From: Nocardia cyriacigeorgica NBRC 100375
Lineage (GTDB): Bacteria; Actinomycetota; Actinomycetes; Mycobacteriales; Mycobacteriaceae
Length of the DNA stretch: 50,701 nt
NCBI RefSeq assembly: GCF_000308555.1
Contig: NZ_BAFY01000078.1
Coordinates: 1 to 50,701 of the forward strand
Direction of reading: 5' to 3'
Shown: positions 16,672 through 26,017 of the stretch, one piece after another
Numbering within the stretch: the first letter of the stretch is position 1
Layout: each line of letters starts with the position of its first letter
Translations under genes and position numbers: made by a program
Notes under the pieces: model-generated
What the model was told of the DNA's origin: nothing
The model's input: only the letters and a program-made list of their open reading frames with translations
The model's database searches: none

Positions 16672-16685
16672 AACGAATATCCGTT
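16672..16685. promoter_or_regulatory. TetR operator AACGAATATCCGTT
   Basis: AACG and CGTT arms surround an almost symmetric ATAT core (12 of 14 positions symmetric), 14 bp from the TetR start codon and 75 bp from the divergent membrane gene. Placement in the shared promoter region supports autoregulation. Confidence 0.55.
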
Positions 16686-16759
16686 CTAGACAACTCACAC
16701 CTCCGGTGCGACCGTAGGTGCATCAAAAAGAACGAGCCTCCGATTTACAGGAGAACGTC

Positions 16760-17734
16760 ATGAACGTCACCCAGCGCGCCGTGGCCATCGGCGCAGTCGC
16801 GGCCCTGATCCAAGCGCTGATGTTGATCGCCTTCGCCTGGCCCGCCGCCAACATGGCACCCAGGGACCTACCGGTAGCGGTGACGGGCCCACAGGCGGCG
16901 ATGGTCGCCGAACGGCTGGCCGCGCATGACGCCGACGCCTTCGAGATCACCACGACGCCCGACGAGAGCGCGGCACGGGCCGCGATCACCGACCGCGAGG
17001 TCTACGGTGCGATCGTCACCGGCGGGGGAGCGCCGCGGGTGCTGATCGCCTCCGGAGCCAGCCCCGCCGTCGCCCAGCAGTTGACCCAGGTCGCCCAGCA
17101 GATGTCCGGCGTACCGGCGCCTGCGGTCGAGGATCTGGTTGCCGCCGACCCCGATGATCCGCGCGGTGTCGGATTCGGGGCGATGGCGCTGCCGCTGGTG
17201 ATGTCGGGCATCGCCGCGGGTGTGCTGCTGACGCTGCTGGTGCCCTCGGCGATCGGCCGGATGACCGGCCTGCTGAGCTTCGCGGTGGCGGGTGGCCTGC
17301 TGAGCATGGCGATCGTGCAGGGCTGGCTGTCGTTGATCCCGGGCAACTACCTCGTCGTGTCCGCGGTCGCCGGGTTGGTGTCGTTCGCGGTGGCGGGCAC
17401 GGTCACCGGTCTGGCTGCCGTGGTCGGCCGGGCGGGTATCGGCATCGCCGCGCTGACCATGCTGTTGATCGGTAACCCGTTCTCGGCCGCCACCTCGGCG
17501 CCGGAACTGCTGCCGCAGCCGTGGGGCGCCATCGGTCAGCTGCTGCCGCCTGGTGCGGCGGCGTCGCTGCTGCGCTCGGTGGCCTTCTTCGACGGTGCCG
17601 GTGCGACGGGTCCGTTGGTGGTGCTGCTGGTGTGGGCCGGTCTGGCGGTGGTGCTGCTGGCGATCGGTGCGGTCCGCGAACGGCGGGGCTCCGATGAGCG
17701 GGCCGCGGCACCGGTTCCCGCGATGGCGGGCTGA
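16760..17734 (+). CDS. Multi-pass membrane protein, YhgE/Pip or ABC-2-like
   Basis: A 324-residue membrane protein from the ATG at 16760 (AGGAG 6 nt upstream). One membrane helix lies near the N-terminus (ALIQALMLIAFAWPAANM), followed by an extracytoplasmic domain of about 120 residues, then about five more helices (including LPLVMSGIAAGVLLTLLV and VLLVWAGLAVVLLAIG). The layout of one helix, a loop and a helical bundle is that of YhgE/Pip-type and ABC-2-like transport proteins. It has no ATP-binding domain and none adjacent. Under control of the divergent TetR, a transport or envelope-stress role is plausible. Confidence 0.75.
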   Translation: MNVTQRAVAIGAVAALIQALMLIAFAWPAANMAPRDLPVAVTGPQAAMVAERLAAHDADAFEITTTPDESAARAAITDREVYGAIVTGGGAPRVLIASGASPAVAQQLTQVAQQMSGVPAPAVEDLVAADPDDPRGVGFGAMALPLVMSGIAAGVLLTLLVPSAIGRMTGLLSFAVAGGLLSMAIVQGWLSLIPGNYLVVSAVAGLVSFAVAGTVTGLAAVVGRAGIGIAALTMLLIGNPFSAATSAPELLPQPWGAIGQLLPPGAAASLLRSVAFFDGAGATGPLVVLLVWAGLAVVLLAIGAVRERRGSDERAAAPVPAMAG

Positions 17735-17760
17735 GCGCTCGCACCTGGGCTCGCGTGAGA

Positions 17761-17789
17761 GGCCGTCACCGGATTATCGGGTGACGGCC
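17761..17789 (+). terminator. Rho-independent-like terminator
   Basis: Perfect 10-bp stem GGCCGTCACC/GGTGACGGCC with a 9-nt loop, followed by TTCTTCTG. It lies 26 bp after the membrane-protein stop and also faces the end of zur. Confidence 0.75.
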
Positions 17790-17880
17790 TTCTTCTGCGC
17801 TGATATGTGGTCTCAGCGAAGGCAGCCGGGCCGACGCCGCCGCTGGAGAACTGGCGCGACGATGCAGATGCCGGAGAACC

Positions 17881-18309
17881 TCAGCTGTCCGAATCGTCCG
17901 CGCAGGACCGGCAGGTGCCGAAGATTTCGAGGGTGTGGCTGATCTCGGTGAAACCGTGCTTGTCGGCGATGGACTCGGCCCAGGCCTCCACAGTCGGTCC
18001 CTCGACCTCGATGGTGCGGCCGCAGCGGCGGCACACCAGGTGATGATGGTGGCCGGTCGAGCACTGGCGGTAGATGGATTCGCCGGAGTCGGTGCGCAGT
18101 ACGTCCACCATGCCCGCGTCGGCCAGGGACTGGAGCGTGCGGTAGACCGTGGTCAGGCCGATGCCTTCGCCGCGCCGACGCAGTTCGTCGTGCAGCTCCT
18201 GGGCGGAGCGGAATTCCTCGATATCCCCCAGGAGCGCGGCGATCGCGCTGCGCTGGCGGGTACTGCGGATACCCACCGGCTTCTGCGAAACGACCAACTT
18301 GTCCGACAC
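17881..18309 (-). CDS. zur: Zinc uptake regulator Zur (FurB)
   Basis: A 142-residue Fur-family metalloregulator that represses zinc-uptake genes when Zn is bound. The N-terminal winged helix includes RSTRQRSAIAALL and TTVYRTLQSLADAGMVDVLR. The metal-binding C-terminal half has GHHHHLVCRRCG and a second C-R-S-C pair, giving the structural Zn site. The GTG at 18309 has GGAGG 10 nt upstream. It starts immediately after the smtB stop, so the two form an operon, as with Rv2358-Rv2359 in M. tuberculosis, where SmtB controls zur. Confidence 0.93.
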   Translation of the reverse strand: MSDKLVVSQKPVGIRSTRQRSAIAALLGDIEEFRSAQELHDELRRRGEGIGLTTVYRTLQSLADAGMVDVLRTDSGESIYRQCSTGHHHHLVCRRCGRTIEVEGPTVEAWAESIADKHGFTEISHTLEIFGTCRSCADDSDS

Positions 18310-18311
18310 GA

Positions 18312-18662
18312 TCAACCTTCCTCCACATGCGCGACGGCATCGACGACGATATGGGCCAGATGGTCGTCGACGAGTTCGTAGAGCACCTCGCGTCCCGAAC
18401 GTTCGCCGTGCACCACACCTGCCGACTTGAGAATGCGCAGATGCTGGCTGACCAGCGGCTGTGTGACGCCGAGCGCGTCGACCAACTCGTGCACGCAACG
18501 CGGCGACTCCCGCAGTTGTAGCACGATCGCGATGCGAACGGGGGCGGCGAGTGCGCGCAGTAGCTCTCCGGCGTCCTCCAGGACGGTCCGGGTGGGGACC
18601 GGCGCGGGGGCGGGGGACCGATACGGGTTGTGCGGGTGAGCGGTGGCCGCCTCGGCAGTCAT
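18312..18662 (-). CDS. smtB: Zinc-responsive ArsR-family repressor SmtB
   Basis: A 116-residue ArsR/SmtB winged-helix repressor that releases DNA on binding zinc. The recognition helix region reads LGVTQPLVSQHLRILKSAG. The C-terminal helix shows the alpha5 metal site exactly: D-x-H, ten residues, then H-x-x-E (DDHLAHIVVDAVAHVEE). The first 28 residues are a His/Pro-rich tail. It starts with ATG at 18662 after AAGGAG. It is divergent from glyS, with an inverted repeat upstream that fits an SmtB operator. It is the first gene of the smtB-zur operon. Confidence 0.93.
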   Translation of the reverse strand: MTAEAATAHPHNPYRSPAPAPVPTRTVLEDAGELLRALAAPVRIAIVLQLRESPRCVHELVDALGVTQPLVSQHLRILKSAGVVHGERSGREVLYELVDDHLAHIVVDAVAHVEEG

Positions 18663-18695
18663 GGAACCATCTCCTTATTGGAAAGCGATCCCATT

Positions 18696-18721
18696 TTGAT
18701 ATGCACAGGTGCGCATGTCAA
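18696..18721. promoter_or_regulatory. Probable SmtB operator, TTGATATGC-N8-GCATGTCAA
   Basis: Nine-base arms matching at eight positions flank an 8-nt centre, 34 bp upstream of smtB. The position in front of the smtB-zur operon and the A/T-flanked GCAT/ATGC core support autoregulation by SmtB. Confidence 0.6.
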
Positions 18722-18888
18722 ATAGGCATGCCGTGGTGGTGCAAACCCGGTTGTGGAGAGTCGATAGGCTGTAGCCAGTCGGCGGATCCAATACGGTGTA
18801 CTTCGCTACATCACAATGTATGGGGATCGGCCGCATGGGCCCGATCCGGCCGCCCGATTCCGACTCGTACTGGATGGAGAATTCTCGC

Positions 18889-20274
18889 GTGGCACCCAAG
18901 TCGAAGGTGGACACCGTTGCCAACCTCGCCAAGCGCCGGGGTCTGGTGTACCCGTGCGGTGAGATCTACGGAGGCACCAAGTCGGCCTGGGATTACGGTC
19001 CGCTCGGCGTCGAGCTGAAAGAGAACATCAAGAAGCAGTGGTGGCGCTCCATGGTCACCAGCCGCGAAGACGTCGTCGGCCTGGACTCCTCGGTGATCCT
19101 GCCGCGTCAGGTCTGGGAGGCCTCCGGCCACGTCGCCACCTTCACCGACCCGCTGGTCGAATCGCTGCACACGCACAAGCGCTACCGCGCCGACCATCTG
19201 CTCGAGGCGTACGAGGAAAAGCACGGCCACCCGCCGGCCAATGGCCTGGCCGATATCAACGACCCCGAGACCGGCCAGCCCGGCAAGTGGACCGAGCCGC
19301 GCAACTTCTCCGGCCTGCTCAAGACCTTCCTCGGCCCGGTCGACGATGAAGAGGGCCTGCACTACCTGCGCCCGGAGACCGCGCAGGGCATCTTCGTCAA
19401 CTTCGCCAACGTGATGACCACCGCGCGCAAGAAGCCGCCGTTCGGTATCGCCCAGATCGGCAAGAGCTTCCGCAACGAGATCACCCCCGGCAACTTCATC
19501 TTCCGCACCCGCGAGTTCGAGCAGATGGAGATGGAGTTCTTCGTCAAGCCGGGTGAAGACGCCGAATGGCACAAGTACTGGATCGACACCCGCTTCTCCT
19601 GGTACACCGATCTCGGCATCGACCCGGACAACCTGCGGCTGTACGAACACCCGAAGGAAAAGCTGTCGCACTACTCGGCCGGGACCACCGACATCGAGTA
19701 CCGCTTCCGCTTCCAGGGCGGCGAGTGGGGCGAGCTCGAGGGCATCGCCAACCGCACCGATTACGACCTGAAGACGCACTCCGAGCACTCCGGCACGGAC
19801 CTGGTCTACTTCGACCAGAACACCAAGGAGCGCTACATCCCCTACGTCATCGAGCCGGCGGCCGGTCTGACCCGTTCGCTGATGGCGTTCCTGGTCGACG
19901 CCTACGCCGAGGACGAGGCGCCCAACGCCAAGGGCGGTGTGGACACTCGCACGGTGCTTCGGCTGGATCGCCGGCTGGCGCCGGTCAAGGCCGCGGTGCT
20001 GCCGCTCTCGCGTAACGCCGACCTGACGCCCAAGGCGAAAGACCTTGCCGCGCAACTGCGTAAGTACTGGAATGTCGAATTCGACGACGCCGGTGCGATC
20101 GGGCGCCGCTACCGTCGTCAGGACGAAATCGGTACCCCGTTCTGCATCACCGTCGATTTCGACACCCTCGACGACCAGGCTGTCACGATCCGTGAGCGGG
20201 ACTCCATGACGCAGGAGCGGATCGCGCTGGACCAGGTGGAGGGCTATCTGGCCAAGCACCTGCTGGGCGCCTGA
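18889..20274 (+). CDS. glyS: Glycyl-tRNA synthetase (dimeric type)
   Basis: A 461-residue class II glycyl-tRNA synthetase, attaching glycine to tRNA-Gly. The N-terminus [20 protein letters not shown] leads to motif 1, the motif 2 region includes [20 protein letters not shown] and [15 protein letters not shown], and motif 3 is [16 protein letters not shown]. The C-terminal anticodon-binding domain includes [20 protein letters not shown] start at the GTG at 18889, with GGAG about 10 nt before; the in-frame upstream ATGs fall in the regulatory region. It is divergent from smtB. Confidence 0.97.
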   Translation: MAPKSKVDTVANLAKRRGLVYPCGEIYGGTKSAWDYGPLGVELKENIKKQWWRSMVTSREDVVGLDSSVILPRQVWEASGHVATFTDPLVESLHTHKRYRADHLLEAYEEKHGHPPANGLADINDPETGQPGKWTEPRNFSGLLKTFLGPVDDEEGLHYLRPETAQGIFVNFANVMTTARKKPPFGIAQIGKSFRNEITPGNFIFRTREFEQMEMEFFVKPGEDAEWHKYWIDTRFSWYTDLGIDPDNLRLYEHPKEKLSHYSAGTTDIEYRFRFQGGEWGELEGIANRTDYDLKTHSEHSGTDLVYFDQNTKERYIPYVIEPAAGLTRSLMAFLVDAYAEDEAPNAKGGVDTRTVLRLDRRLAPVKAAVLPLSRNADLTPKAKDLAAQLRKYWNVEFDDAGAIGRRYRRQDEIGTPFCITVDFDTLDDQAVTIRERDSMTQERIALDQVEGYLAKHLLGA

Positions 20275-20285
20275 TTCGTCTCGAA

Positions 20286-20316
20286 GGGCCGGTCACCGCA
20301 CTGCGGTGACCGGCCC
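20286..20316 (+). terminator. Strong hairpin terminator after glyS
   Basis: A near-perfect 31-bp palindrome with arms GGGCCGGTCACCGCA and TGCGGTGACCGGCCC, 12 bp after the glyS stop. It is not followed by a T-run, as is common in actinomycetes, and would also stop the opposing small gene. Confidence 0.75.
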
Positions 20317-20330
20317 TCGTGCGTTGTGCG

Positions 20331-20471
20331 TCAGCCGATTCCGCTGCTGGCGCCGCTGCCGGTGGACATGGATTGGATCAGTCCCATCAGCAGGGCCAGG
20401 ACTCCGCCGTCGGCGTTGCCGCCGGCCGCGCTACCGGTATTGACGTCGGTCCTGGTGGGGTGCTTGCGCAT
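20331..20471 (-). CDS. Putative 46-residue small protein
   Basis: A short frame with ATG at 20471 behind GAGGAG (spacing 5) and a stop at 20331. It has a basic start (MRKHPTRTD), a Gly/Ala/Asn-rich linker, a hydrophobic stretch VLALLMGLIQSM and a Gly/Ser-rich tail ending GASSGIG. The good ribosome binding site and the clean position between the glyS terminator and tenA argue that it is real. I recognise no family. A small membrane-associated or secreted peptide is possible, but nothing nearby suggests a modification system. Confidence 0.45.
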   Translation of the reverse strand: MRKHPTRTDVNTGSAAGGNADGGVLALLMGLIQSMSTGSGASSGIG

Positions 20472-20629
20472 GTGTTCTCCTCATCGTGCAGTCGAGCGGG
20501 GCCCGACGCTCCCGGTCTTGGGCGGGGCGCCCGCGGGAGTGTGAGGGAGCGTATCGGCCGGAGCGAAGAGAAACGCTGCATTTTCAAAAATTTCTCTGCT
20601 GGAACCGCCAAGGGTCCTTGCGGCTGCGC

Positions 20630-21238
20630 TCAGGCCGGGACGTCCCAGAACGCCAGTTCGTGGCGCATGCCTTCCCGAAAGAAGTGTTCGGCCGTGGCCG
20701 GATCGACGTCGGTTTCGTCGAGCATGCGGGCGCAGCGGCGGGTGAGCGCCGCGAACTCGGGATCGGCGTAGGTCTCGACCCAGCGGCGGTAACGCGGTTC
20801 GGCGGGCGGGTTCTTGGCGAGGATGATGCCGAGCGTCGAATAGCCCCACATGCAGGGGTAGAGCGCGGCCAGGCCCGCGCCATAGGAGGCGGCGGCGTCC
20901 AGCAGGAACCGGGTGTAGGCCGCGCACGGCTCGCCTTTGACCGCGCCGTCGAGATCCGCGCCGAACTCGGCGGCCAGCGAGCGGTGCAGTGACAGCTCCT
21001 CGTGGTAGGTGGAATGGGCCAGGTCCACCAGGTCGCCGAGATGGCCCGCGGGCGCCTGCCAGGCCAGGCGGCTGAACACGCGGACGTAGTCGAGCAGGTA
21101 CAGATAGTCCTGTTCCAGCCAGGAGCGGAACACCGGGTCCGGCAGATCACCGCGCGCGATTCCGGCGACCGTCGGGTGGGCCAGTTGTTCCTCGACCATC
21201 GGCCGGCCGAGCTCTTCCAGGTGTGCGGCGAGACTCAT
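20630..21238 (-). CDS. tenA: TenA-family protein (thiaminase II-like)
   Basis: A 202-residue TenA/THI-4/PQQC-fold helical protein, a family whose best-known member, thiaminase II, salvages the pyrimidine moiety from degraded thiamin. The expected segments are SWLEQDYLYLLDYVRVF, GEPCAAYTRFLLDAAASYG with the candidate active cysteine, LYPCMWGYSTLG, and the C-terminal FFREGMRHELAFWD with the family's carboxylate near the end. The start at 21238 has only a weak upstream purine run. No thiamin biosynthesis gene or recognisable TPP riboswitch is adjacent, so the substrate is uncertain. Confidence 0.85.
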   Translation of the reverse strand: MSLAAHLEELGRPMVEEQLAHPTVAGIARGDLPDPVFRSWLEQDYLYLLDYVRVFSRLAWQAPAGHLGDLVDLAHSTYHEELSLHRSLAAEFGADLDGAVKGEPCAAYTRFLLDAAASYGAGLAALYPCMWGYSTLGIILAKNPPAEPRYRRWVETYADPEFAALTRRCARMLDETDVDPATAEHFFREGMRHELAFWDVPA

Positions 21239-21364
21239 GCCGACAGTCTCGCGCATGCGCGGGCAACGGCTCGATGCGGTGCGGTGCGGTTCATCCCTGG
21301 ACCTGTCGCGCCGGTGTTCCGGCGATCGGTGGATCGCGCCGTGGGCAGCCTCGGCTTCTCGTCG

Positions 21365-22717
21365 ATGCCGAACCGTAATGTTTTCCGGCCCCGTGGATTT
21401 GCGCGTGAACAGCTGTTGCCGCACGCTTGCGGGGTGCTGTGGGATGCGGGTGATGTGGTGCGGTTGCTGGCGCCGTCGGAACAACGATTCGTCCGGCACG
21501 GCACCTACACCGGACGGTCGGTGACGGTCGCCGGGCTACTCGATATTCCGGCGCTGCGAGCTGCCTTCGCGACACTGCTGCGCGCGTATCCGATCCTGGT
21601 CTGTCGAATCGGGATCGATGAGTACGGACGCGGGCATCTGCTGCGGCCTGCGAGTTCCAGCCCGGTCGAGCTGTGGACGCGGGCGGGCGATCCTGCCGAA
21701 CTCACCATGCCCGTACATCGCCTCGACCCGGCCGAGCAGATGGCCTACGTCGACGTCGTGTGCGGACCCGGCAAGCTGTCGCGCGTGACGATGTATGTGC
21801 ACCACGGTGTTGCCGACGCCGGCCACTGCGTCGAATTGTTCGCCCGATTCTGGGATTGCTACACCGACCGGGTCATGGGTTTGCCCGGCGCCGTGGAGCC
21901 GTTCGGCCATCCGATGCCGCTGGAATGGCATGCCGAGCGACGTGGCATCGCACGGCACGGGCATTCGGGCTTCGAGGACGTCGCGCGTCCGCTGACGCCC
22001 GCGCCGCCGCCGGCCGGTGACGACGGCCCGGGCGAAGCAGTTCTGGTGCGGCCGCGACGGTTGCGCTTGGAACCGGCCGCCACCGCCCGCATCGTCGAGT
22101 TGAGCAAGCTGCACCGGGTGAGCGTCAACGCGTTGCTGACCGCAGGGCTGCTGCGGGCCTACGCCGCCACGGCCGGTGCCGGCGGTGCGGTCCCCGTCGG
22201 TTGTCTCTACCCGGTGGATCTGCGGTCGCGGCTCGATCCGCCGGTCGCGCCTGCCGCGGGCACGAACATGGCGGGCCTGGCCGCGTTCACCGCGGAGGTC
22301 GACGGTGCCGGCTGCATTGTCGAACTGGCACAAAGGATCTCGATACGACTGCGGTCGGACCTCGACTCCGGAACCGTGCAGCAGTCGGTGCTGCATTTCC
22401 CGGATTACTTCGGTGACAACCGGATCCACTCGCTCGCCGGGCACATCGCGATCACCAACACCGGGGTCGTTCCGCACTTCCGCACACCCGACGGGTTGCA
22501 GATCACCGACTACGAGATCGTCTACCTGTCGGCGCACCCACGTCGCTCACTCGGACCGTCGGCCGCCGTCACCTTCCTCGCCTACACCTTCGCCGCCCGG
22601 CTCACCGTCGCCATCCTCGGCGGCCCCGACCCGGCCCACCTCTACGAGCGTGTGCACACCGAGCTGACCGCCCCGATCCGTCCGGCGAGCGCACCGGCGC
22701 TGAGCGTACCGAGCTGA
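21365..22717 (+). CDS. PapA-like acyltransferase (condensation-domain fold)
   Basis: A roughly 450-residue acyltransferase related to mycobacterial PapA proteins, which use the HHxxxD motif to esterify alcohols with acyl groups carried by polyketide synthases. The motif reads V-H-H-G-V-A-D-A-G in the first third, matching HHxxxDG apart from the last position (A then G). A condensation-domain-like second half contains SVNALLTAGLLRAYA, then ITNTGVVPHF and DYEIVYLSAHP. The start is uncertain: ATG at 21365 fits the protein but lacks a clear ribosome binding site. No polyketide synthase gene is in the window, so the lipid or alcohol product is unknown. Confidence 0.75.
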   Translation: MPNRNVFRPRGFAREQLLPHACGVLWDAGDVVRLLAPSEQRFVRHGTYTGRSVTVAGLLDIPALRAAFATLLRAYPILVCRIGIDEYGRGHLLRPASSSPVELWTRAGDPAELTMPVHRLDPAEQMAYVDVVCGPGKLSRVTMYVHHGVADAGHCVELFARFWDCYTDRVMGLPGAVEPFGHPMPLEWHAERRGIARHGHSGFEDVARPLTPAPPPAGDDGPGEAVLVRPRRLRLEPAATARIVELSKLHRVSVNALLTAGLLRAYAATAGAGGAVPVGCLYPVDLRSRLDPPVAPAAGTNMAGLAAFTAEVDGAGCIVELAQRISIRLRSDLDSGTVQQSVLHFPDYFGDNRIHSLAGHIAITNTGVVPHFRTPDGLQITDYEIVYLSAHPRRSLGPSAAVTFLAYTFAARLTVAILGGPDPAHLYERVHTELTAPIRPASAPALSVPS

Positions 22718-22903
22718 CGGCCCCGAACCCTGCGGGTGAGCTGCTGTGCAGGCGGCGTCGGTCCGGGCGATCCGCCCGCATCCCTCTCCCTGATACCGGG
22801 CCGACCCGTCCGGACTGCGCGCCGATGATCAGTTGCCTGTGCGGACTGCCCCCATGGCCGGGCCGTACCGGCGCTGAGCCGATGGGGTCCTGATGGCGGC
22901 CGG

Positions 22904-24883
22904 TCAGAAGCGTCCGCCCCGGCTGATCCGCCGCGAGCCGGAGGACCCGCCGAACGACGGTGGGCGATATCCGCCGCCGTAACCGCGCCGGGAACCGCCG
23001 GCGGCTCCGCGCAGGAGGCCCTCGATCAGGATGCCGCCGAGTATCGCTCCCGCCTGCGCGGTTCCGGATGGTGCGCGCCCGGTTTCCCAGGCCTGGACGC
23101 CGGCCTTGGCCTCGTGCAGGGCGCGTCCGCCGAGGTCGGCGGCGGTGCGGGCGTGGGTGAGGGCGGTGGCCGGATCGCTGTCGCGCAGCCTTGTCGCGCC
23201 GTCGAGGTGGCGCTGGGCTTCGGCGAGGCGGGTGCGAGCAGTGGCGTCGACGCCGCCGCGGCGGGTGCTGATGTAGTCGGCGGCCGTACGCACCCGGGAG
23301 CCTGCGTCGAGGAGTGCCTGATCGAGACGGCGTCGCAGGTCTTCGGCGGCGAGTTTGCGTTCGGTGGCGTTCGCGAGGGCGCGATCGAGTTCGGCGTCGG
23401 CGGAGAGCACGTCGTGGAAGGCGCCCAAGGGATCGGTCGCCGCCGTGTTCTGTGCTTCCTCGAGGACGGTGTGCGCGCTCGCGGTGGCCGAGGCCAGCTC
23501 GGGCCCGCCGTGTGCGGTGAGTTCGGCCGCCGCCGTGAGATCGCTGCGCAGTTCGTCCAGCGCGGCGGGCAGACCGGCGCGTGCCTGTTCGATATTCGCC
23601 GCCGCGTGCAGGATGGCATCGAGCAACGTGCGGGCCTGCCCGATCGCGCCCTCAGCGGCCCGGATCGCCGCGACCGCGCCGCCCTGCTGACCGACCGGCC
23701 GTCGCAACGCGTCGCGCCCGGCGTCGATACTGCTTTCCGCGAAGGCGATACGTTCGCGCGCCATCGTGACGTTGGCGCGAATCGAGTCGAGTACCTGCGG
23801 GGGATGCGCGGCGACGAGGCGGTTGAGCTCCTTGTCGGCGGCTGGTAGCCGTCCGGTGAGGTCGACCAGATCCCGAGTCAGCGCGTCCAATCGATCGGTG
23901 GCGTTGATGAGCAGATCGCGCATCGCATCGAAGGCGGTGACTTGCTCGTCGAGTTCGCGATCGGCCCGGCCCAGAGTGCCGATCAGTTCTATCAGCAGTG
24001 CGCGCTGCTGATCGGGCGTTTCCGGGATGGCGTCGTCGAGTCGCTGCCGGATCGCGAACGCCTGTGCCAGTGCCGCTTTCGCCTGGTCGACGGCGGTTCG
24101 GAACGGGGTGACGGCGGTATCGCCGAATTCTCCGGTCGCCAGCTCCAATTCCTCGGAACTGGTGCGCACCGCATTGTCGACGTCCACCAGCAGCTCGCGC
24201 GACCTGGCGTGCAGGACGGGCAACGGCAGCACCGCCAGGGCACGGGAATCGGTCGGATCGATGGCCCGAGCCCGTTCCAGTTCCGCCCGATCGCGTCCTC
24301 GCCTGCGCCTGCGTGTGAACAGCACCAGTGCCCCGACCACGCCGACGATCAGCACGCCGATGATGAGCACCGGAACCAGCGTCACCCCGCCGCCGGACAT
24401 CGCCGCCCCCAGCCCGTCGGCGGCGGCCACTCCCGCGTCGGCCCAGCGACTGTCACGCAGGGCGGGCTCGACCTCGGCGGTGAGAATCCGGTCGAGCTCG
24501 GATTCGCTGACGCCGCTGGGCGCCGCACCGTCGAAGGCGTAGGCCCGATCGTCGACGGCCACCGCCAGCAGCATGTCGCGGGTGCCGAACCCGGAGCGCT
24601 GCGCGGTCTGCGCCGCCCAGTCCTGCGGGCTCCGACCGGCGAAATCGCGGACGTAATACACCCACAGCCGCACCTGATGGTCGGCATAGAGCCGATCGAC
24701 GGCCGCGCGCACCTCGGTGGCACCCGCGGCGCCGAGTGCGTTCGCCGAATCGACCACATAGGTGTCCATCCGCGTCGGCGGCTCGGCTCGCGCCGGTGCC
24801 GAGACCAGCGGCAGCGGGGCGCATACCAGCCCCACCCCGAGCACGACCAGCAGCGACCAGCGGACCACCCGATGCAGCGCCAT
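22904..24883 (-). CDS. TPM-domain membrane protein with long coiled-coil region
   Basis: A 659-residue envelope protein. A signal or anchor helix (RWSLLVVLGVGLVCAPLPLVSA) is followed by a TPM (YgcG-type) domain at about residues 35-160, then a transmembrane helix near residue 180 (VTLVPVLIIGVLIVGVVGALVLF) and a basic RRRRRGRDR stop-transfer stretch. The remaining ~450 cytoplasmic residues are Ala/Glu/Arg-rich and helical, probably coiled coil, ending in a Gly/Ser/Arg-rich tail (GGSRRGYGGGYRPP). From memory, the M. tuberculosis relative Rv2345 also sits near dgt and dnaG. Function unknown. Confidence 0.8.
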   Translation of the reverse strand: MALHRVVRWSLLVVLGVGLVCAPLPLVSAPARAEPPTRMDTYVVDSANALGAAGATEVRAAVDRLYADHQVRLWVYYVRDFAGRSPQDWAAQTAQRSGFGTRDMLLAVAVDDRAYAFDGAAPSGVSESELDRILTAEVEPALRDSRWADAGVAAADGLGAAMSGGGVTLVPVLIIGVLIVGVVGALVLFTRRRRRGRDRAELERARAIDPTDSRALAVLPLPVLHARSRELLVDVDNAVRTSSEELELATGEFGDTAVTPFRTAVDQAKAALAQAFAIRQRLDDAIPETPDQQRALLIELIGTLGRADRELDEQVTAFDAMRDLLINATDRLDALTRDLVDLTGRLPAADKELNRLVAAHPPQVLDSIRANVTMARERIAFAESSIDAGRDALRRPVGQQGGAVAAIRAAEGAIGQARTLLDAILHAAANIEQARAGLPAALDELRSDLTAAAELTAHGGPELASATASAHTVLEEAQNTAATDPLGAFHDVLSADAELDRALANATERKLAAEDLRRRLDQALLDAGSRVRTAADYISTRRGGVDATARTRLAEAQRHLDGATRLRDSDPATALTHARTAADLGGRALHEAKAGVQAWETGRAPSGTAQAGAILGGILIEGLLRGAAGGSRRGYGGGYRPPSFGGSSGSRRISRGGRF

Positions 24884-25154
24884 GGCATCGAATCTATCGC
24901 GCACCCAGCGCCGCGCGGCCGCCGTCGGGCGCGGGTCGCGCGAGCGCGGCCGTCGCATCGATCGCGCAGCGGGCACCGGCCGCGGGCCGCGGCTACGCGC
25001 GGCAGCATGCGACGAGATCCGAGTCTCGCCGCGTGTGCGCCTGCCGCCACGCAAGGTTCATCCCGCCATCGGCCCGTCGATTTCCCCGCCCGTCATCCCG
25101 AACGCGAGCGACGGGCATCGTCTGCGCCATCCAGCCGGCGATAACATCGAGACC

Positions 25155-25832
25155 GTGGTCACCATCGACAGCACCTACACCGGTCACGTTTCCGCCGACT
25201 CGGCCGCCCAGCAGCGTGAGGTACCCGGCGCGCGGATCATCAAGATGTCGGTCGGGCCGATGGACAACAACAGCTACCTGGTGCAGTGCACCGCTACCGG
25301 CGCCGCCGTGCTCATCGACGCCGCCAATGACGCCGACCGCCTCATCGCCCTGATCGATCAGGAGACGCCTGGCATGGTCCGCTACATCGTCACCACCCAC
25401 CGGCACCCCGACCACTGGCAGGCGCTGGCCCAGGTCGCCGCCGCGACCACCGCCGCGACCACCGCGCACACCCTCGACGCCGCAGACCTGCCCATCACAC
25501 CGACCGAGACCCTCGCCGACGGCGACACCCTGACGATCGGCAAGCTGAACGTCGAGATCATCCACCTGACCGGCCACACGCCCGGTTCGATCGCGCTCGC
25601 CCTCACCGACGGTTCCGGCCGGACCCACCTGTTCACCGGCGACTCACTGTTCCCGGGCGGGCTGGGCAAGACCGGCAGCCCGCAGGACTTCGCCACTCTC
25701 TACGCCGACGTCACCACCAAACTCTTCGACCGCTACCCCGACGACACCGTCGTCTACCCGGGCCACGGCGACGACACCACGCTGGGCGCCGAACGGCCGC
25801 AGCTGGGGGAGTGGAAGGAGCGGGGCTGGTAG
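25155..25832 (+). CDS. Metallo-beta-lactamase-fold hydrolase
   Basis: A 225-residue MBL-fold hydrolase, likely a glyoxalase II-like or other thioester/ester hydrolase. The metal-binding motif is THRHPDHWQAL (HxHxDH), followed by the histidine in LTGHTPGSIAL, the bridging aspartate in LFTGDSLFPGGLGKTGS and a late histidine in VVYPGHGDDTT. The start is the GTG at 25155; the longer frame upstream is antisense to the TPM gene promoter region. The 271 bp before it are a divergent intergenic region with no other feature that I can see. Confidence 0.85.
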   Translation: MVTIDSTYTGHVSADSAAQQREVPGARIIKMSVGPMDNNSYLVQCTATGAAVLIDAANDADRLIALIDQETPGMVRYIVTTHRHPDHWQALAQVAAATTAATTAHTLDAADLPITPTETLADGDTLTIGKLNVEIIHLTGHTPGSIALALTDGSGRTHLFTGDSLFPGGLGKTGSPQDFATLYADVTTKLFDRYPDDTVVYPGHGDDTTLGAERPQLGEWKERGW

Positions 25833-26017
25833 TTCGCCCCGACGTCGACGGGCAGAGCACCCGGTCCGCACCGGAAAAGCGGGCCCCCGGGAAAGAAAAC
25901 GGGCCGGTAACCTCCGTTCGCTGTGCACTTTCGTGGCGCGAGCGTGCACACTACGGCCCAACTATGAAACCCCGTCCGTCGGCCGGGTCCGTGCTGAAGG
26001 GAAAGGAGTCGGCGAGA

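Noticed and set aside
21239..21364. TPP riboswitch upstream of tenA
   Set aside because: No recognisable thi-box sequence or fold elements could be found, and tenA has no thiamin genes beside it.
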